Source: Nevskia sp. (GTDB lineage Bacteria > Pseudomonadota > Gammaproteobacteria > Nevskiales > Nevskiaceae). Taken from it: a stretch of DNA of 64,000 bases. Under the pieces are notes generated by a model. It saw nothing but the letters and a program-made list of their open reading frames with translations. It was not told the DNA's origin and ran no database searches. The stretch's first letter is position 1. Each line of letters opens with the position of its first letter. The stretch covers positions 124,001-188,000 of the forward strand of contig NZ_JAKFUM010000010.1 in NCBI RefSeq assembly GCF_021732705.1. The letters run 5' to 3'. Below are positions 21,046 through 30,217 of this stretch, one piece after another. The translations under genes were made by a program, and so were the position numbers.

Positions 21046-21124
21046 CGTGCAGGGGGTCGTTGGGGTTGTCGAAAGCGCGCGGCCGAGCCGCGTCGAGTTG
21101 TTTCAGGGAGGCGTCGGGGAAGCT

Positions 21125-21904
21125 TCAGGACTGCTTCGGCCACCACGGAATGAAGACGCTGGTGGTGCGCATGTACTCGGCATAGCCCGGGCGCGATTTC
21201 ACCAGATGGGCTTCGAGGATCGGCACGCCGGACATCTTCAGCAGCAGCCAGGCCATGATCGCCGCCGGCAGCACGGTGACCGGCCACCAGACGCTGCCGA
21301 TCGCCAGCGGCACGTAGGCGATCCAGTGCAGCGACTCGAAGAAATAGTTCGGGTGCCGGGAATAGCGCCACAGCCCCGTGTTGCAGACCTTGCCCTTCAT
21401 CGCCGGATTGCCGCGGAAGCGTTCCATCTGGGCATCGGCGATGCCTTCGCCGATGACGGCGACGAGCCAGATCGCAACGGCCAGCACCACGGCTGGCACA
21501 CCGGCGTTCCCCGGGCGATACGCCACCGTCAGGAAGCCGACCGACAGCAGCCACGCGATCACGGCCTGGAACTGGAAGAACCAGAACATGTTGAAGTTGG
21601 CTTTCGCGCCCCATTCGGCCCGGAATTTCGCGTAGCGCGCGTCTTCCGGCTTGCCGGCGTTGCGGATGTACAGATGCGTGCCGAGCCGGAAGCCCCACAG
21701 CCCGCCAAGCACGCCGAGCGCGATCCGCGTCTCGACCGGGGCTGACCCGAAAATTGCGTACCAGACGGCCAGGAAGCCGAGACTCCACGACCACACCGGG
21801 TCGACCATCCCGGCGTTGCGGGTTTTCAGCTGGATCGCCCAGACTAGGGTCAATACGAGCGCCACGATGGCAAGGCCGGAAACGGCGGCAAGGGCTGGTG
21901 ACAT
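21125..21904 (-). CDS. DUF1295 / steroid-5-alpha-reductase-isoprenylcysteine-methyltransferase-like membrane protein
   Basis: NTGLWRYSRHPNYFFESLHWIAY, LEAHLVKSRPGYAEYMRTTSVFIPWWPK. Confidence 0.93.
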   Translation of the reverse strand: MSPALAAVSGLAIVALVLTLVWAIQLKTRNAGMVDPVWSWSLGFLAVWYAIFGSAPVETRIALGVLGGLWGFRLGTHLYIRNAGKPEDARYAKFRAEWGAKANFNMFWFFQFQAVIAWLLSVGFLTVAYRPGNAGVPAVVLAVAIWLVAVIGEGIADAQMERFRGNPAMKGKVCNTGLWRYSRHPNYFFESLHWIAYVPLAIGSVWWPVTVLPAAIMAWLLLKMSGVPILEAHLVKSRPGYAEYMRTTSVFIPWWPKQS

Positions 21905-22040
21905 GGACGAAGGAGACGGGAGCGCGAGAGCGCGTGGATGCCCAGTCTACGGCCCGGACCCGGAAACGGATGAATCCCGCCGCCGCCCGACCGCTGCGTT
22001 TGCCCGTGCAAGACCTCCCGAATCACGAAGATAACGACCG

Positions 22041-22451
22041 ATGACGACTGATCGCATGGATTTGCCGGCGCGACGAGCGCTGACCGCGGCTGTGCTGGCC
22101 GTGGCGCTGCTGTCCGCCTGCGGCGGCAAGACGGTGAAGCCCGGCAACTCGCTGGACGAAGCCGAAGCCGCCGTCGCCCGCGCCGAACGCGCCCGCATTG
22201 CCGACTACGACGCCGCGTCGTGGCGCGCCGCGAAGGAAAATCTGGCCCTGGCCCGCAGCAACAACGGCAGCAAGGACACCGAGGCGGCAGCCCGCTGGTA
22301 TGCCGCCCGGGCCAAGGCCGACGCCGACGTCGGCATCGCGCGTTCCGAGCGCGCCCGGCTGTACGCGCTGAACCAGGCGCTGAAACGCGAGATCAGCCAG
22401 CTGCAGGGCACGCCGCCCGCTGCCACGCCTGCCGCCGGAGCCACGCCGTGA
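22041..22451 (+). CDS. DUF4398 domain-containing lipoprotein
   Basis: Lipobox LLSACGG; AEAAVARAERARIADYDAASWRAAKENLALA. Confidence 0.85.
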   Translation: MTTDRMDLPARRALTAAVLAVALLSACGGKTVKPGNSLDEAEAAVARAERARIADYDAASWRAAKENLALARSNNGSKDTEAAARWYAARAKADADVGIARSERARLYALNQALKREISQLQGTPPAATPAAGATP

Positions 22452-22888
22452 CCGGCGCCGAGTTCGTTCAATGCGGGGTCCGGTCGGCACGGATCACGAT
22501 GCTCGCCACGCTGCTGATGCTCGGCGGCTGCGGCAGCATCGGCGGCCTTGGCCTCAAGCTGCCGAGCCTGACGCCACCGGCGGAGCCGCCGCTGCCCGGC
22601 GTCGAACCGTCCACCGCCGCCGTCGCCCGCGTCCGCGCCGCGCTGCTGACGCTGCGCAGCGATCCCGCCCTCGCCGCCCGCGTGCCGGCCGAGATCAGCG
22701 ACGCCGAAGCGGCCGTCGACAAGGCCGACATCAGCCAGCACGACAAGGCCGCCGGCTCGCATCTGATCTATCTCGCCGAACGCAAGGTCGACTACGCCCG
22801 CACCTTGGCCGAGGTCCGTGCGCTGGAAGCGGAATATCAGGCCCTGCGCCTGCAGCGGGATGGCTTGAAGGGCGGCGCGGCGCCGTAG
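22448..22888 (+). CDS. second DUF4398-like lipoprotein (GTG start at 22448, or ATG at 22499)
   Basis: LLMLGGCGS lipobox; EISDAEAAVDKADISQHDKAAGSHLIYLAERKVDYARTLAEVRAL; overlaps the previous stop. Confidence 0.8.
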   Translation: MTGAEFVQCGVRSARITMLATLLMLGGCGSIGGLGLKLPSLTPPAEPPLPGVEPSTAAVARVRAALLTLRSDPALAARVPAEISDAEAAVDKADISQHDKAAGSHLIYLAERKVDYARTLAEVRALEAEYQALRLQRDGLKGGAAP

Positions 22889-22928
22889 GCCGCGCGGTTG
22901 CCTGCACCGGCGCCAGCGCCTTGCCGCC

Positions 22929-23258
22929 ATGACCCTCGTTCGGATTGATGGCGCGTCGATTCAGGACAGAGCGTCGTTTCATCGTGCCTTCGCAGCGGCG
23001 TTCAGCTTTCCTGATTATTACGGCGGCAATTTCGACGCCTGGATCGATTGCATGACCGATGTTGTCGAGGCCCGGCACGAGCAGTCCGCAACCGTTGCGG
23101 ACGCCGCATCGTCGGTCGTCGTCGTCATCGAAGACGCGGACGGATTCAAGCGCCGCTGCCCGGATGTCTGGCTCGCATTTCTCGAATGCGCCGCCGTCGT
23201 CAACGGCCGCAGCGTGGTGAGCGGCCGCGCGGCGCGGCTGGTGATCGCCAGCCTTTGA
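22929..23258 (+). CDS. barstar family protein (RNase inhibitor fold)
   Basis: DRASFHRAFAAAFSFPDYYGGNFDAWIDCMTD is the barstar N-terminal signature. Confidence 0.88.
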   Translation: MTLVRIDGASIQDRASFHRAFAAAFSFPDYYGGNFDAWIDCMTDVVEARHEQSATVADAASSVVVVIEDADGFKRRCPDVWLAFLECAAVVNGRSVVSGRAARLVIASL

Positions 23259-23262
23259 TGGC

Positions 23263-23283
23263 GGTTCGGCGCAGTGCCGAACC
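23263..23283. terminator. weak terminator-like hairpin in convergent intergenic region
   Basis: GGTTCGGC-GCAGT-GCCGAACC, perfect 8-bp stem, no U-tract. Confidence 0.35.
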
Positions 23284-23301
23284 AATCGGAATGCCGTCGG
23301 C

Positions 23302-26064
23302 CTACAAGCCCGCCATCGCGTCCCGCGCCTTGCGGGTGTTGTCGTCGTCCGGGCCGAGCGCGGCGGTGAAGTTGTCGAGGCTTTCGCTCAGCAGTTGACG
23401 GGCTTCGGCCTTGTGGCCGCGGGCGGCGAGCACGCCGCCGGTCTTGAGCAGGAACCAGCCGAGATCCCATTCGCCATGGCGGTATTGCGCGCGGGCACCG
23501 GCCAGCGCATCGCGGGCCAGCGCCTCGGCCTCGGCGCCGACGCCGGCCCCGTCGGCGACCAGCGCCAGGTTCATCGTGTGCATCAGCGTGTCCGGATGGG
23601 CGGCGCCGATCGTGCGCAGGTCGATGTCGCGCGCCTCGCGCGCCAGTGGCAGGCCTTCGGTGGCACGGTTCAGGCGCAGCAGGGTGATCGCGACATTGTT
23701 CAGCGCCCGCGTCAGCTTCGGGGTGTCGGATTCGGCGCCGTTGTGGCGCTGGTAGTCGAGATAGATGCGGAACAGCGGCAGCGCCTCGGCGTTCCGCCCG
23801 CTCTGGAAGTAGGCATTCGCGAGGCCGTTGGCGGCGGTGGCGCTGTACTGCGTTTCGCGGCCGCCGCCGATGGCGAGTGCGGCGTCGCGCGCGGCGCGAT
23901 GCTCGGCGATGGCCTCGTCGCTGCGGCCGGCGAGATTGAGCACGGTGCCGAGGCTGCGATGGCGCGAGACCGTCATCAGATTGTGCTCGCCATGCAGCTT
24001 CACCGACTTCGCGAGCACCGCGCGGGCCAGCGGCAGCGCTTCGTCGAAGCGCTGGGCATCGGCCAGATAGAACGCGAGGCTGTCCTCGGTCTCGACCGTC
24101 AGCGCGTGATCGTCGCCGAGCCGCGTCCGCATTTCCGGCACGATCGCCAGCTCCGGCAACAGGCAGGCGTCGTGACCGCCGCGGATGCCGCAGTCGACGG
24201 CGATCAGCGCCTGCCGCGCCGCCAGTTCGGTGGCGGCATCGAGCGTGCCGGCGGCACGGCCGGCATCGAGCACCGCCTGCGCCAGCGTGCGTTCGCGCGC
24301 CAGCTCGTTGGCGTTCTCGTAGGCGTTCAGCAGCCGCAGGCGTGTCGCCTGGGTCTCGGCGGCGGCGGGGCCGAGCAGGCGTTCGCGCTGGGCGACGGCC
24401 GATTCCAGCAGCGGAATCGCGCGCGTGGCGTCGTCGAAGCCGTTGTAGGCCTGACCGATGGCGTCAGCGATCGCAGCCCCGGCCAGCGAATCGCCGGGGA
24501 AGGCGCGCGCCAGTTCCGCCGCCGCCGGGCCGATCAGGTCCCGTAGCCGGATGTTCGGATCGGCGCTGATCACCGGATTGGCCGCCGACAGCAGGTTCTG
24601 CGTCAGGAACGCCGTGACCGCCTGCGCGGCCTGCGCCTGCGCCTCGGCCCGACGGCTTTCCGCCTGCGCCCGGAAGAACAGGCCGGTGCTGACCGCAAAG
24701 CCGATCAGCAGCGTCGCCGCGAGCGCGCGCAGCAAGCCGCGCCGCGCCCGGGCGCGGGCCAGCGACTGTTCGAGCTGCTGGGCATGGGCCTGCGCCTGCC
24801 GCTCGCGGGCGCGTTCGAGCCGGCGCAGGTCGAGGCTGCGCAGGCGCAGTGTAAGCTGGGCGGCATCGCCGAGCCGCTTCGCCGGGTCCCCGGACGCCGC
24901 CGCGGCGATGTCCTCGCGCAGCAGTTCGTCGGCCACGTCCGCTTCCCAGCCCGGCGCCAGCGGCCGGCGGAAATCGCCGACGACGATCTGGTACAGCATC
25001 ACGCCGAGGGCGTAGACATCGGCCTTGACCGTCGGCGGCTGGCCGGCCAGCAGTTCCGGCGCCAGGTACAGCGGCGTGCCGCTGGTGGCGCCATCGATGA
25101 CGACGGTGCGGGTGAAGCCCATCCGGGTGATGCCGAGGGCGTCGAGCTTGCCGGCATCGAGCACGCGGCCGCTGCCGAAATCGGTCAGGCGAATCCGCGG
25201 CCGGCCGTCGGAATCCTGATGGATCAGCACGTTGCCGGGCTTCAGGTCCTTGTGCAGCACGCCAACGGCATGGATCGCGGCCAGCGCGTCGGCAAGGTCC
25301 TCGACGATCCGCAGCCGGGTGCCGGGGGCGATCGTCGACAGGCCGCCGGCTGCGTCGGCCCACTGCTGCAGGCTGCCGTCCGGGCTGTATTCGAGCTCGA
25401 TGAAATTCGGCGTGTCGTCCAGCCGCCAGTCGAGGATGCGGGCGATGTCGTCGCGCGGGCCGAGCGTGTCGTTCAGCAGGCGGAACAGGGTGATCTCGCG
25501 CTTCAGCGCCGTGGCCTGGGCACCGTCGGCGGCGAACTTGAACACCCGGCGCTCGTGGGTCTTGGTGTGCTCGCCGAGCCAGACCTCGCCGTGCCCGCCG
25601 CCGGCCAGCGGCGCGCGGAACTGCCAGTGCGGCCGCGCCGGAATGGCATCGCCGGCGGTGAAGTCGAAGCGGGTGGCGGCAGGCTCCGTCCGGCCGGTGG
25701 CCAGCGTGCTGACGTCCGCCGCCAGCCGGTAGCCGTAGCCGTGCACGGTGCGGATCAGCGTCTGCTCGCTGTCGCCGATCGCCTGCCGCAGCCGCGCCAC
25801 GCACTTGGTCAGGCTGGCTTCGGTGACGATCCGGCCGGGCCAGACCGCGCTCAGGATCTCATCCTTGGTCACCACTTCGCCGGCATGGGCCAGCAGCAGC
25901 CGCAGCAGTTCCAGCGGCCGGCTTTCGAGCGCGACGAGCTGACCGGCGACGGTCAGGGTCAGGCTCGCGTCATCGAACTGGACGTCGCCGAAACGCCACA
26001 GGATCGGACTGCCGGCGGCGGCCGGGCTGCCGCCGGGGGTCGGGGTATCGGGCGTCCGATTCAT
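23302..26064 (-). CDS. winged-helix (OmpR-type) DNA-binding domain / Ser-Thr protein kinase / TM / TPR protein
   Basis: RPLELLRLLLAHAGEVVTKDEILSAVWPGRIVTEASLTKCVARLRQAIGD...IRTVHGYGYRL; GVLHKDLKPGNVLI and LTDFGSGR kinase motifs; TM LLRALAATLLIGFAVSTGLFF; tetratricopeptide C-terminus. Confidence 0.9.
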   Translation of the reverse strand: MNRTPDTPTPGGSPAAAGSPILWRFGDVQFDDASLTLTVAGQLVALESRPLELLRLLLAHAGEVVTKDEILSAVWPGRIVTEASLTKCVARLRQAIGDSEQTLIRTVHGYGYRLAADVSTLATGRTEPAATRFDFTAGDAIPARPHWQFRAPLAGGGHGEVWLGEHTKTHERRVFKFAADGAQATALKREITLFRLLNDTLGPRDDIARILDWRLDDTPNFIELEYSPDGSLQQWADAAGGLSTIAPGTRLRIVEDLADALAAIHAVGVLHKDLKPGNVLIHQDSDGRPRIRLTDFGSGRVLDAGKLDALGITRMGFTRTVVIDGATSGTPLYLAPELLAGQPPTVKADVYALGVMLYQIVVGDFRRPLAPGWEADVADELLREDIAAAASGDPAKRLGDAAQLTLRLRSLDLRRLERARERQAQAHAQQLEQSLARARARRGLLRALAATLLIGFAVSTGLFFRAQAESRRAEAQAQAAQAVTAFLTQNLLSAANPVISADPNIRLRDLIGPAAAELARAFPGDSLAGAAIADAIGQAYNGFDDATRAIPLLESAVAQRERLLGPAAAETQATRLRLLNAYENANELARERTLAQAVLDAGRAAGTLDAATELAARQALIAVDCGIRGGHDACLLPELAIVPEMRTRLGDDHALTVETEDSLAFYLADAQRFDEALPLARAVLAKSVKLHGEHNLMTVSRHRSLGTVLNLAGRSDEAIAEHRAARDAALAIGGGRETQYSATAANGLANAYFQSGRNAEALPLFRIYLDYQRHNGAESDTPKLTRALNNVAITLLRLNRATEGLPLAREARDIDLRTIGAAHPDTLMHTMNLALVADGAGVGAEAEALARDALAGARAQYRHGEWDLGWFLLKTGGVLAARGHKAEARQLLSESLDNFTAALGPDDDNTRKARDAMAGL

Positions 26065-26247
26065 CGCCAAGCCGCCTCCGTGCTGATCCGGGACCGGGCG
26101 CAAGCCCTTGTCGTCATTGCGTTTCCGGAGAATTCGGAAATTTTCGGATTTCCGTCAGGACTGCTCAAGCCGCCAATTTCCATCATCCGCCCCGATCGCT
26201 GCAAGCCGGCGATGCACCACTTCACGGCACCAATCGGGAGCAGGCAC

Positions 26248-29200
26248 ATGACACGAACGGGATGGGGACAGGCGGCACGGGGTCCGGAGGCAGGCGCCGC
26301 CACGGCGCGGTCGCGGATCGACTCTGAATCAGGCAGCCGCTTCGGCCGATGGCCGAGATGGGCGGCGCGCCTGCTGGGCGGATCGCTGGTGGCCGCCGCA
26401 CTGGCCGCGCAGCCGGCGATCGCGGCCGAACGTGTTCTGTATTCGCTGGGCCTGCATTCGAACGATGCCCGCAACAGCGGCGGCTTCGTCGGCACCGGCG
26501 CGTCGGCCAACGGCAACGGCGCGGTGCGCGGACCGGACGGCAGCGTCTACGTCGCCACCAGCGGTGCGCTGAACGATGGTGCGGTGCTGGCGCGCTACGG
26601 CGGCAACGGCGAGTTCACCGCGCTGCACTGGTTCAACGGCAACAGCGCGTTCGACATCGCCGGCAACCGCGTCACCGATCTGTCGGTGCCGCGCGGCACG
26701 CCGTTCATCGCCAGCGACGGCATGCTCTACGGCGTCGCCGCCAGTGGTGGCGCCAACGGCGGCGGCGGCATCTACCGCGTGGCGCTGACCGGCGCCAATG
26801 CCGGCCAGTACCGGATTTTCCACAGCTTCAACTGCAATACCGGCTGCGGCCCGAACAGCAGCCCGGTCGAAAATGCCGATGGCAATTTCTACGGGACCTT
26901 GCAGACCGGCCGCGGCAGCAGCGACGGCGGCGGCGTCTACCGCCTGAGCCGCACTGGCAACGGCAGCTACACGCTGCTGCGCGGCTTTTCCAGCGCCAAC
27001 GCGGCGGAAGGCGTCAACGTGCAGGCGCCACTGACGCTTGGCGCGGACGGGGCCTATTACGGCACCACGACCTTCGGCGGTACCGGCACCGGCGATGGCT
27101 GCAACAACTGCGGCACCGTGTTCCGGATCACCACCGCCGGCGTCTTCAGCAGCCTGCACAGCATGACCGCCGGCGAAGGCAACCGGCCGATCGGCCCGCT
27201 GGCGCTCGGCAGCGACGGCAATCTCTACGGCACCAACACTGCAGGCGGTGGCATCTCGCCGGCCGGAGGGGCTTACGGCGGCACCGCGTTCCGGATCACT
27301 CCGGCTGGCGCTTTCACCGTGCTGTTCCGGTTCACCAGTGATTCCAGCGTCGATCCCGCCAACACCGGCGTCACCCCGGCTTCCGGGCTCGTCGCCGGCA
27401 GCGACGGCAATTTCTACGGCGCAACCGAATCCGCCGGTTCGAACAACGTCACGCCGGGTTGTGCGACCGCCAACATCAACCAGACGCTCCTTGGCCCGGG
27501 CGGCACCCTGTACCGGCTGACGCCGGCCGGCGTGCTGACCACGCTGTTCTGCTTCTCGTTCGACGGCAACGGCATCCGGACCGATGGCAGCGGCCCGGAC
27601 GCGGCGCTGACCCTCGGCGCCGACGGCCGCCTGTACGGCACCACGATCAGCGCCGGCATCGTGCCGCCCGGCACCACGCCCTCCAACCCCGTTCGCCCGG
27701 CGTCCGGCAGCGGCACCGTGTTCAGCATCGGTCAGAACGGCAGCGGCTTCGCGCGGATCGCGACGTTCTCGTCGCTGCCGTCGGAAGGCCGCGCGCCGAG
27801 CGGGCCTCTGCTGCAGACGGCCGACGGCAATTTCTACGGCGTCACCGCCGGCGGCACGCCGAAAGGCTTTTCGGGCTCGGTGTTCCAGCTCTCGCCGACC
27901 GGCGTGCTGAGCACGCTGAACAGCATCCACTACACCGCCAATGCCGGCGGTTCGCCGGAAGGCGGCCTCGCGGTCGGGCCGGATGGCGCGTTCTACGGCA
28001 CCACGGTGGCCGGCGGCTCGAACGGACTCGGCGCCGTGTTCAGGGTCAGCGCGGCCGGCGATTTCACCAATCTCCACAGTTTCACCGGCAATCCGGACGG
28101 CCAGCAGCCGGTCACCGGCCTGACGCTGGGCAGCGACGGCAATTTCTACGGCGTGACCAGTGCCGGCAATGCCCTCGGCAACAACGGCGGCATCGCGTTC
28201 CGGATCACGCCCGGCGGCAATTTCACCAAGCTGTTCGACTTCAACGGCACCAGCGGCCGCAATCCGGCCGGCCGCTTGCTGCTGGCCAGCGACGGCAATT
28301 TCTACGGCACGACGCAGTTCGGCGGCGCCAGCGATGCCGGCACCGTGTTCCGGATGACCCCCGGCGGCACCGTGACCGTGCTGCGCAGCTTCGACGGCAC
28401 CCTGGCCGGTGGTATCAACCCGATCGCGGGTCTGGTGCAAGGGCTGGATGGCGCCTTGTACGGCACCACCACCGGCACGTTCGGCGGTGGATCGTTCTTC
28501 CGCGGCCTGCTGTTTCGGCTGACGCTGGGCGGCGCATTCTCGGTGGTCTACAACTTCGGACCCGGCAACGACGTTCGGGCCAACGGCGGCGTGATCCAGG
28601 CGCGTGACGGCAATTTCTACGGCGCGCTGATCGCCGACAACGGCGGTTCCAGCCAGGACACCGTCTACCGGGTGACGCCGCAGGGTCAGTATTCGGTGGT
28701 CTACCAGACCACCGGCGTGCCCGATGGCATCGGCATTCAGGACAGCCTGATCCAGGCGCCGGATGGCAGCCTCGTGGCGCCGACGCGTTACGGCGGCACG
28801 TTCGGCTACGGCGCCGTGATCGCCATCAACGGCCCGGCCGACCGGGTCACGGCGCTCGCCAGCAGCGCCGGCATCGGCAGCGTGACGCTGACCTGGCCAG
28901 TCGCGCCGGGTGCGGTCACCTACAACGTCTATCAGTCGACAACCCCCGGCGGCCAGGGCGGCACGCCGATTGCCACCGGGCTGCCCGCCGCCGGCCAGAC
29001 CGGCAGCTACACCGTCACCGGCCTGACCGGCGGCACGGCTTATTACTTCACGATCACGGCGGTCAACGCGCTCGGCGAAACCCAGTTCTCGAACGAGACC
29101 AGCGCCACGCCGACGGCCGCCGCGCCGACGGTGACGCTGGCCGCGAACCCGGCCAGCGTCGTGCTCGGTGCGGCGTCGACCCTCACGTGGTCGTCGACCA

Positions 29201-30210
29201 GCGCCACCGCCTGCACCGCCAGCGGCGGCTGGAGCGGCTCGCGCGCCACCAGCGGCACGGCCAGCGTCACGCCGACCGCGACCGGCGCCACCAGCTACAC
29301 GCTGACCTGCACCGGCCCGGGCGGCACCGCCAATGCCAGCACCACGGTCACCGCGACGGCAGCGGCGCCGACCGTGACGATCAGCGCCAGCCCGACGACG
29401 ATCACGCTCGGCGGCACGTCGACGATCAGCTGGAACACGACCAACGCCGGCAGCTGCACCGCCAGCGGCGCCTGGACCGGCGCCCGCGCCACCACCGGCA
29501 ACGAAGTGGTGACGCCGTCCGCCAGCGGCAGCCTGAGCTACACCCTGAGCTGCACTGGCGCCGGCGGCAATGCCAGCGGCACGGCGACGGTCACGGTCAA
29601 CGCCCCGCCCCAGCTGCCGGTGCCGACGGTGACGATCAGCGCGAACCCCGCCAGCGTCACCCTCGGCAGCGCCTCGACCCTGACCTGGTCCAGCACCGAT
29701 GCCACGAGCTGCACCGCCAGCGGCGGCTGGACCGGCAGCCGCGCCACCAGCGGCACGGCCAGCGTCACGCCGGCCGCGGTCGGCAGCACGAGCTACACGC
29801 TGAGCTGCACCGGCGGCGGCGGCACCGCCAGCGCCACGGCGACGGTCGCGGTCAATCCGGTGCCGGCACCGGCGCCCACGGTCACGCTGGCAGCGAATCC
29901 GGGCAGCGTCACGCTCGGCGCCAGCGCCACGCTGACCTGGTCCACGACCAACGCCACCGCCTGCACCGCCAGCGGCAACTGGAGCGGCAGCCGCGCCACC
30001 AGCGGCAGCGAATCGGTGACGCCGGCCGCGAACGGCACGCAGACCTACACGCTGACCTGCACCGGCACCGGCGGCAGCGCCAACCGCAGCGTGACGGTGA
30101 CGGCGACGCCACCACCGCCGGCCGGTGGCGGCGGCGCCGTCGGCTGGCTGATGCTGGTGCTGGGCGGCGCAGCGGCCGGCTGGCGCCGGCAGCGCGAAAC
30201 GCGGCACTGA
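26248..30210 (+). CDS. large secreted protein with GloVer-type (DGNFYGTT) repeats, fibronectin-III-like domain, four Ig-like repeats and GlyGly-CTERM-like C-terminus
   Basis: About 14 DGxxYGxT repeats; fibronectin-like GSVTLTWPVAPGAVTYNVYQST; 4x PTVTLxANPxSVxLGxxSTLTWSS; C-terminal GGGGAVGWLMLVLGGAAAGWRRQRETRH; ATG 26248 with GGGAG upstream. Confidence 0.88.
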   Translation: MTRTGWGQAARGPEAGAATARSRIDSESGSRFGRWPRWAARLLGGSLVAAALAAQPAIAAERVLYSLGLHSNDARNSGGFVGTGASANGNGAVRGPDGSVYVATSGALNDGAVLARYGGNGEFTALHWFNGNSAFDIAGNRVTDLSVPRGTPFIASDGMLYGVAASGGANGGGGIYRVALTGANAGQYRIFHSFNCNTGCGPNSSPVENADGNFYGTLQTGRGSSDGGGVYRLSRTGNGSYTLLRGFSSANAAEGVNVQAPLTLGADGAYYGTTTFGGTGTGDGCNNCGTVFRITTAGVFSSLHSMTAGEGNRPIGPLALGSDGNLYGTNTAGGGISPAGGAYGGTAFRITPAGAFTVLFRFTSDSSVDPANTGVTPASGLVAGSDGNFYGATESAGSNNVTPGCATANINQTLLGPGGTLYRLTPAGVLTTLFCFSFDGNGIRTDGSGPDAALTLGADGRLYGTTISAGIVPPGTTPSNPVRPASGSGTVFSIGQNGSGFARIATFSSLPSEGRAPSGPLLQTADGNFYGVTAGGTPKGFSGSVFQLSPTGVLSTLNSIHYTANAGGSPEGGLAVGPDGAFYGTTVAGGSNGLGAVFRVSAAGDFTNLHSFTGNPDGQQPVTGLTLGSDGNFYGVTSAGNALGNNGGIAFRITPGGNFTKLFDFNGTSGRNPAGRLLLASDGNFYGTTQFGGASDAGTVFRMTPGGTVTVLRSFDGTLAGGINPIAGLVQGLDGALYGTTTGTFGGGSFFRGLLFRLTLGGAFSVVYNFGPGNDVRANGGVIQARDGNFYGALIADNGGSSQDTVYRVTPQGQYSVVYQTTGVPDGIGIQDSLIQAPDGSLVAPTRYGGTFGYGAVIAINGPADRVTALASSAGIGSVTLTWPVAPGAVTYNVYQSTTPGGQGGTPIATGLPAAGQTGSYTVTGLTGGTAYYFTITAVNALGETQFSNETSATPTAAAPTVTLAANPASVVLGAASTLTWSSTSATACTASGGWSGSRATSGTASVTPTATGATSYTLTCTGPGGTANASTTVTATAAAPTVTISASPTTITLGGTSTISWNTTNAGSCTASGAWTGARATTGNEVVTPSASGSLSYTLSCTGAGGNASGTATVTVNAPPQLPVPTVTISANPASVTLGSASTLTWSSTDATSCTASGGWTGSRATSGTASVTPAAVGSTSYTLSCTGGGGTASATATVAVNPVPAPAPTVTLAANPGSVTLGASATLTWSTTNATACTASGNWSGSRATSGSESVTPAANGTQTYTLTCTGTGGSANRSVTVTATPPPPAGGGGAVGWLMLVLGGAAAGWRRQRETRH
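29125..30108 (+). repeat. four tandem ~81-85-codon Ig-like repeats inside the GloVer protein gene
   Basis: Repeat units begin near 29125, 29368, 29622 and 29875 with PTVT(L/I)xAxPxxxxLG. Confidence 0.85.
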
Positions 30211-30217
30211 CCGATCG

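Noticed and set aside
22929-23258. Toxin-antitoxin pair around the barstar gene
   Set aside because: No adjacent RNase/toxin ORF could be recognised; flanking genes are lipoproteins and a kinase
24784-26247. 5' extension of the GloVer ORF to 1808 aa
   Set aside because: Overlaps the kinase/wHTH gene antisense; signal peptide and SD support a start at 26248
29125-30108. Possible DNA-level satellite in the GloVer gene
   Set aside because: Repeats are in frame and correspond to ~81-85-residue protein domains; nucleotide divergence is consistent with domain duplication
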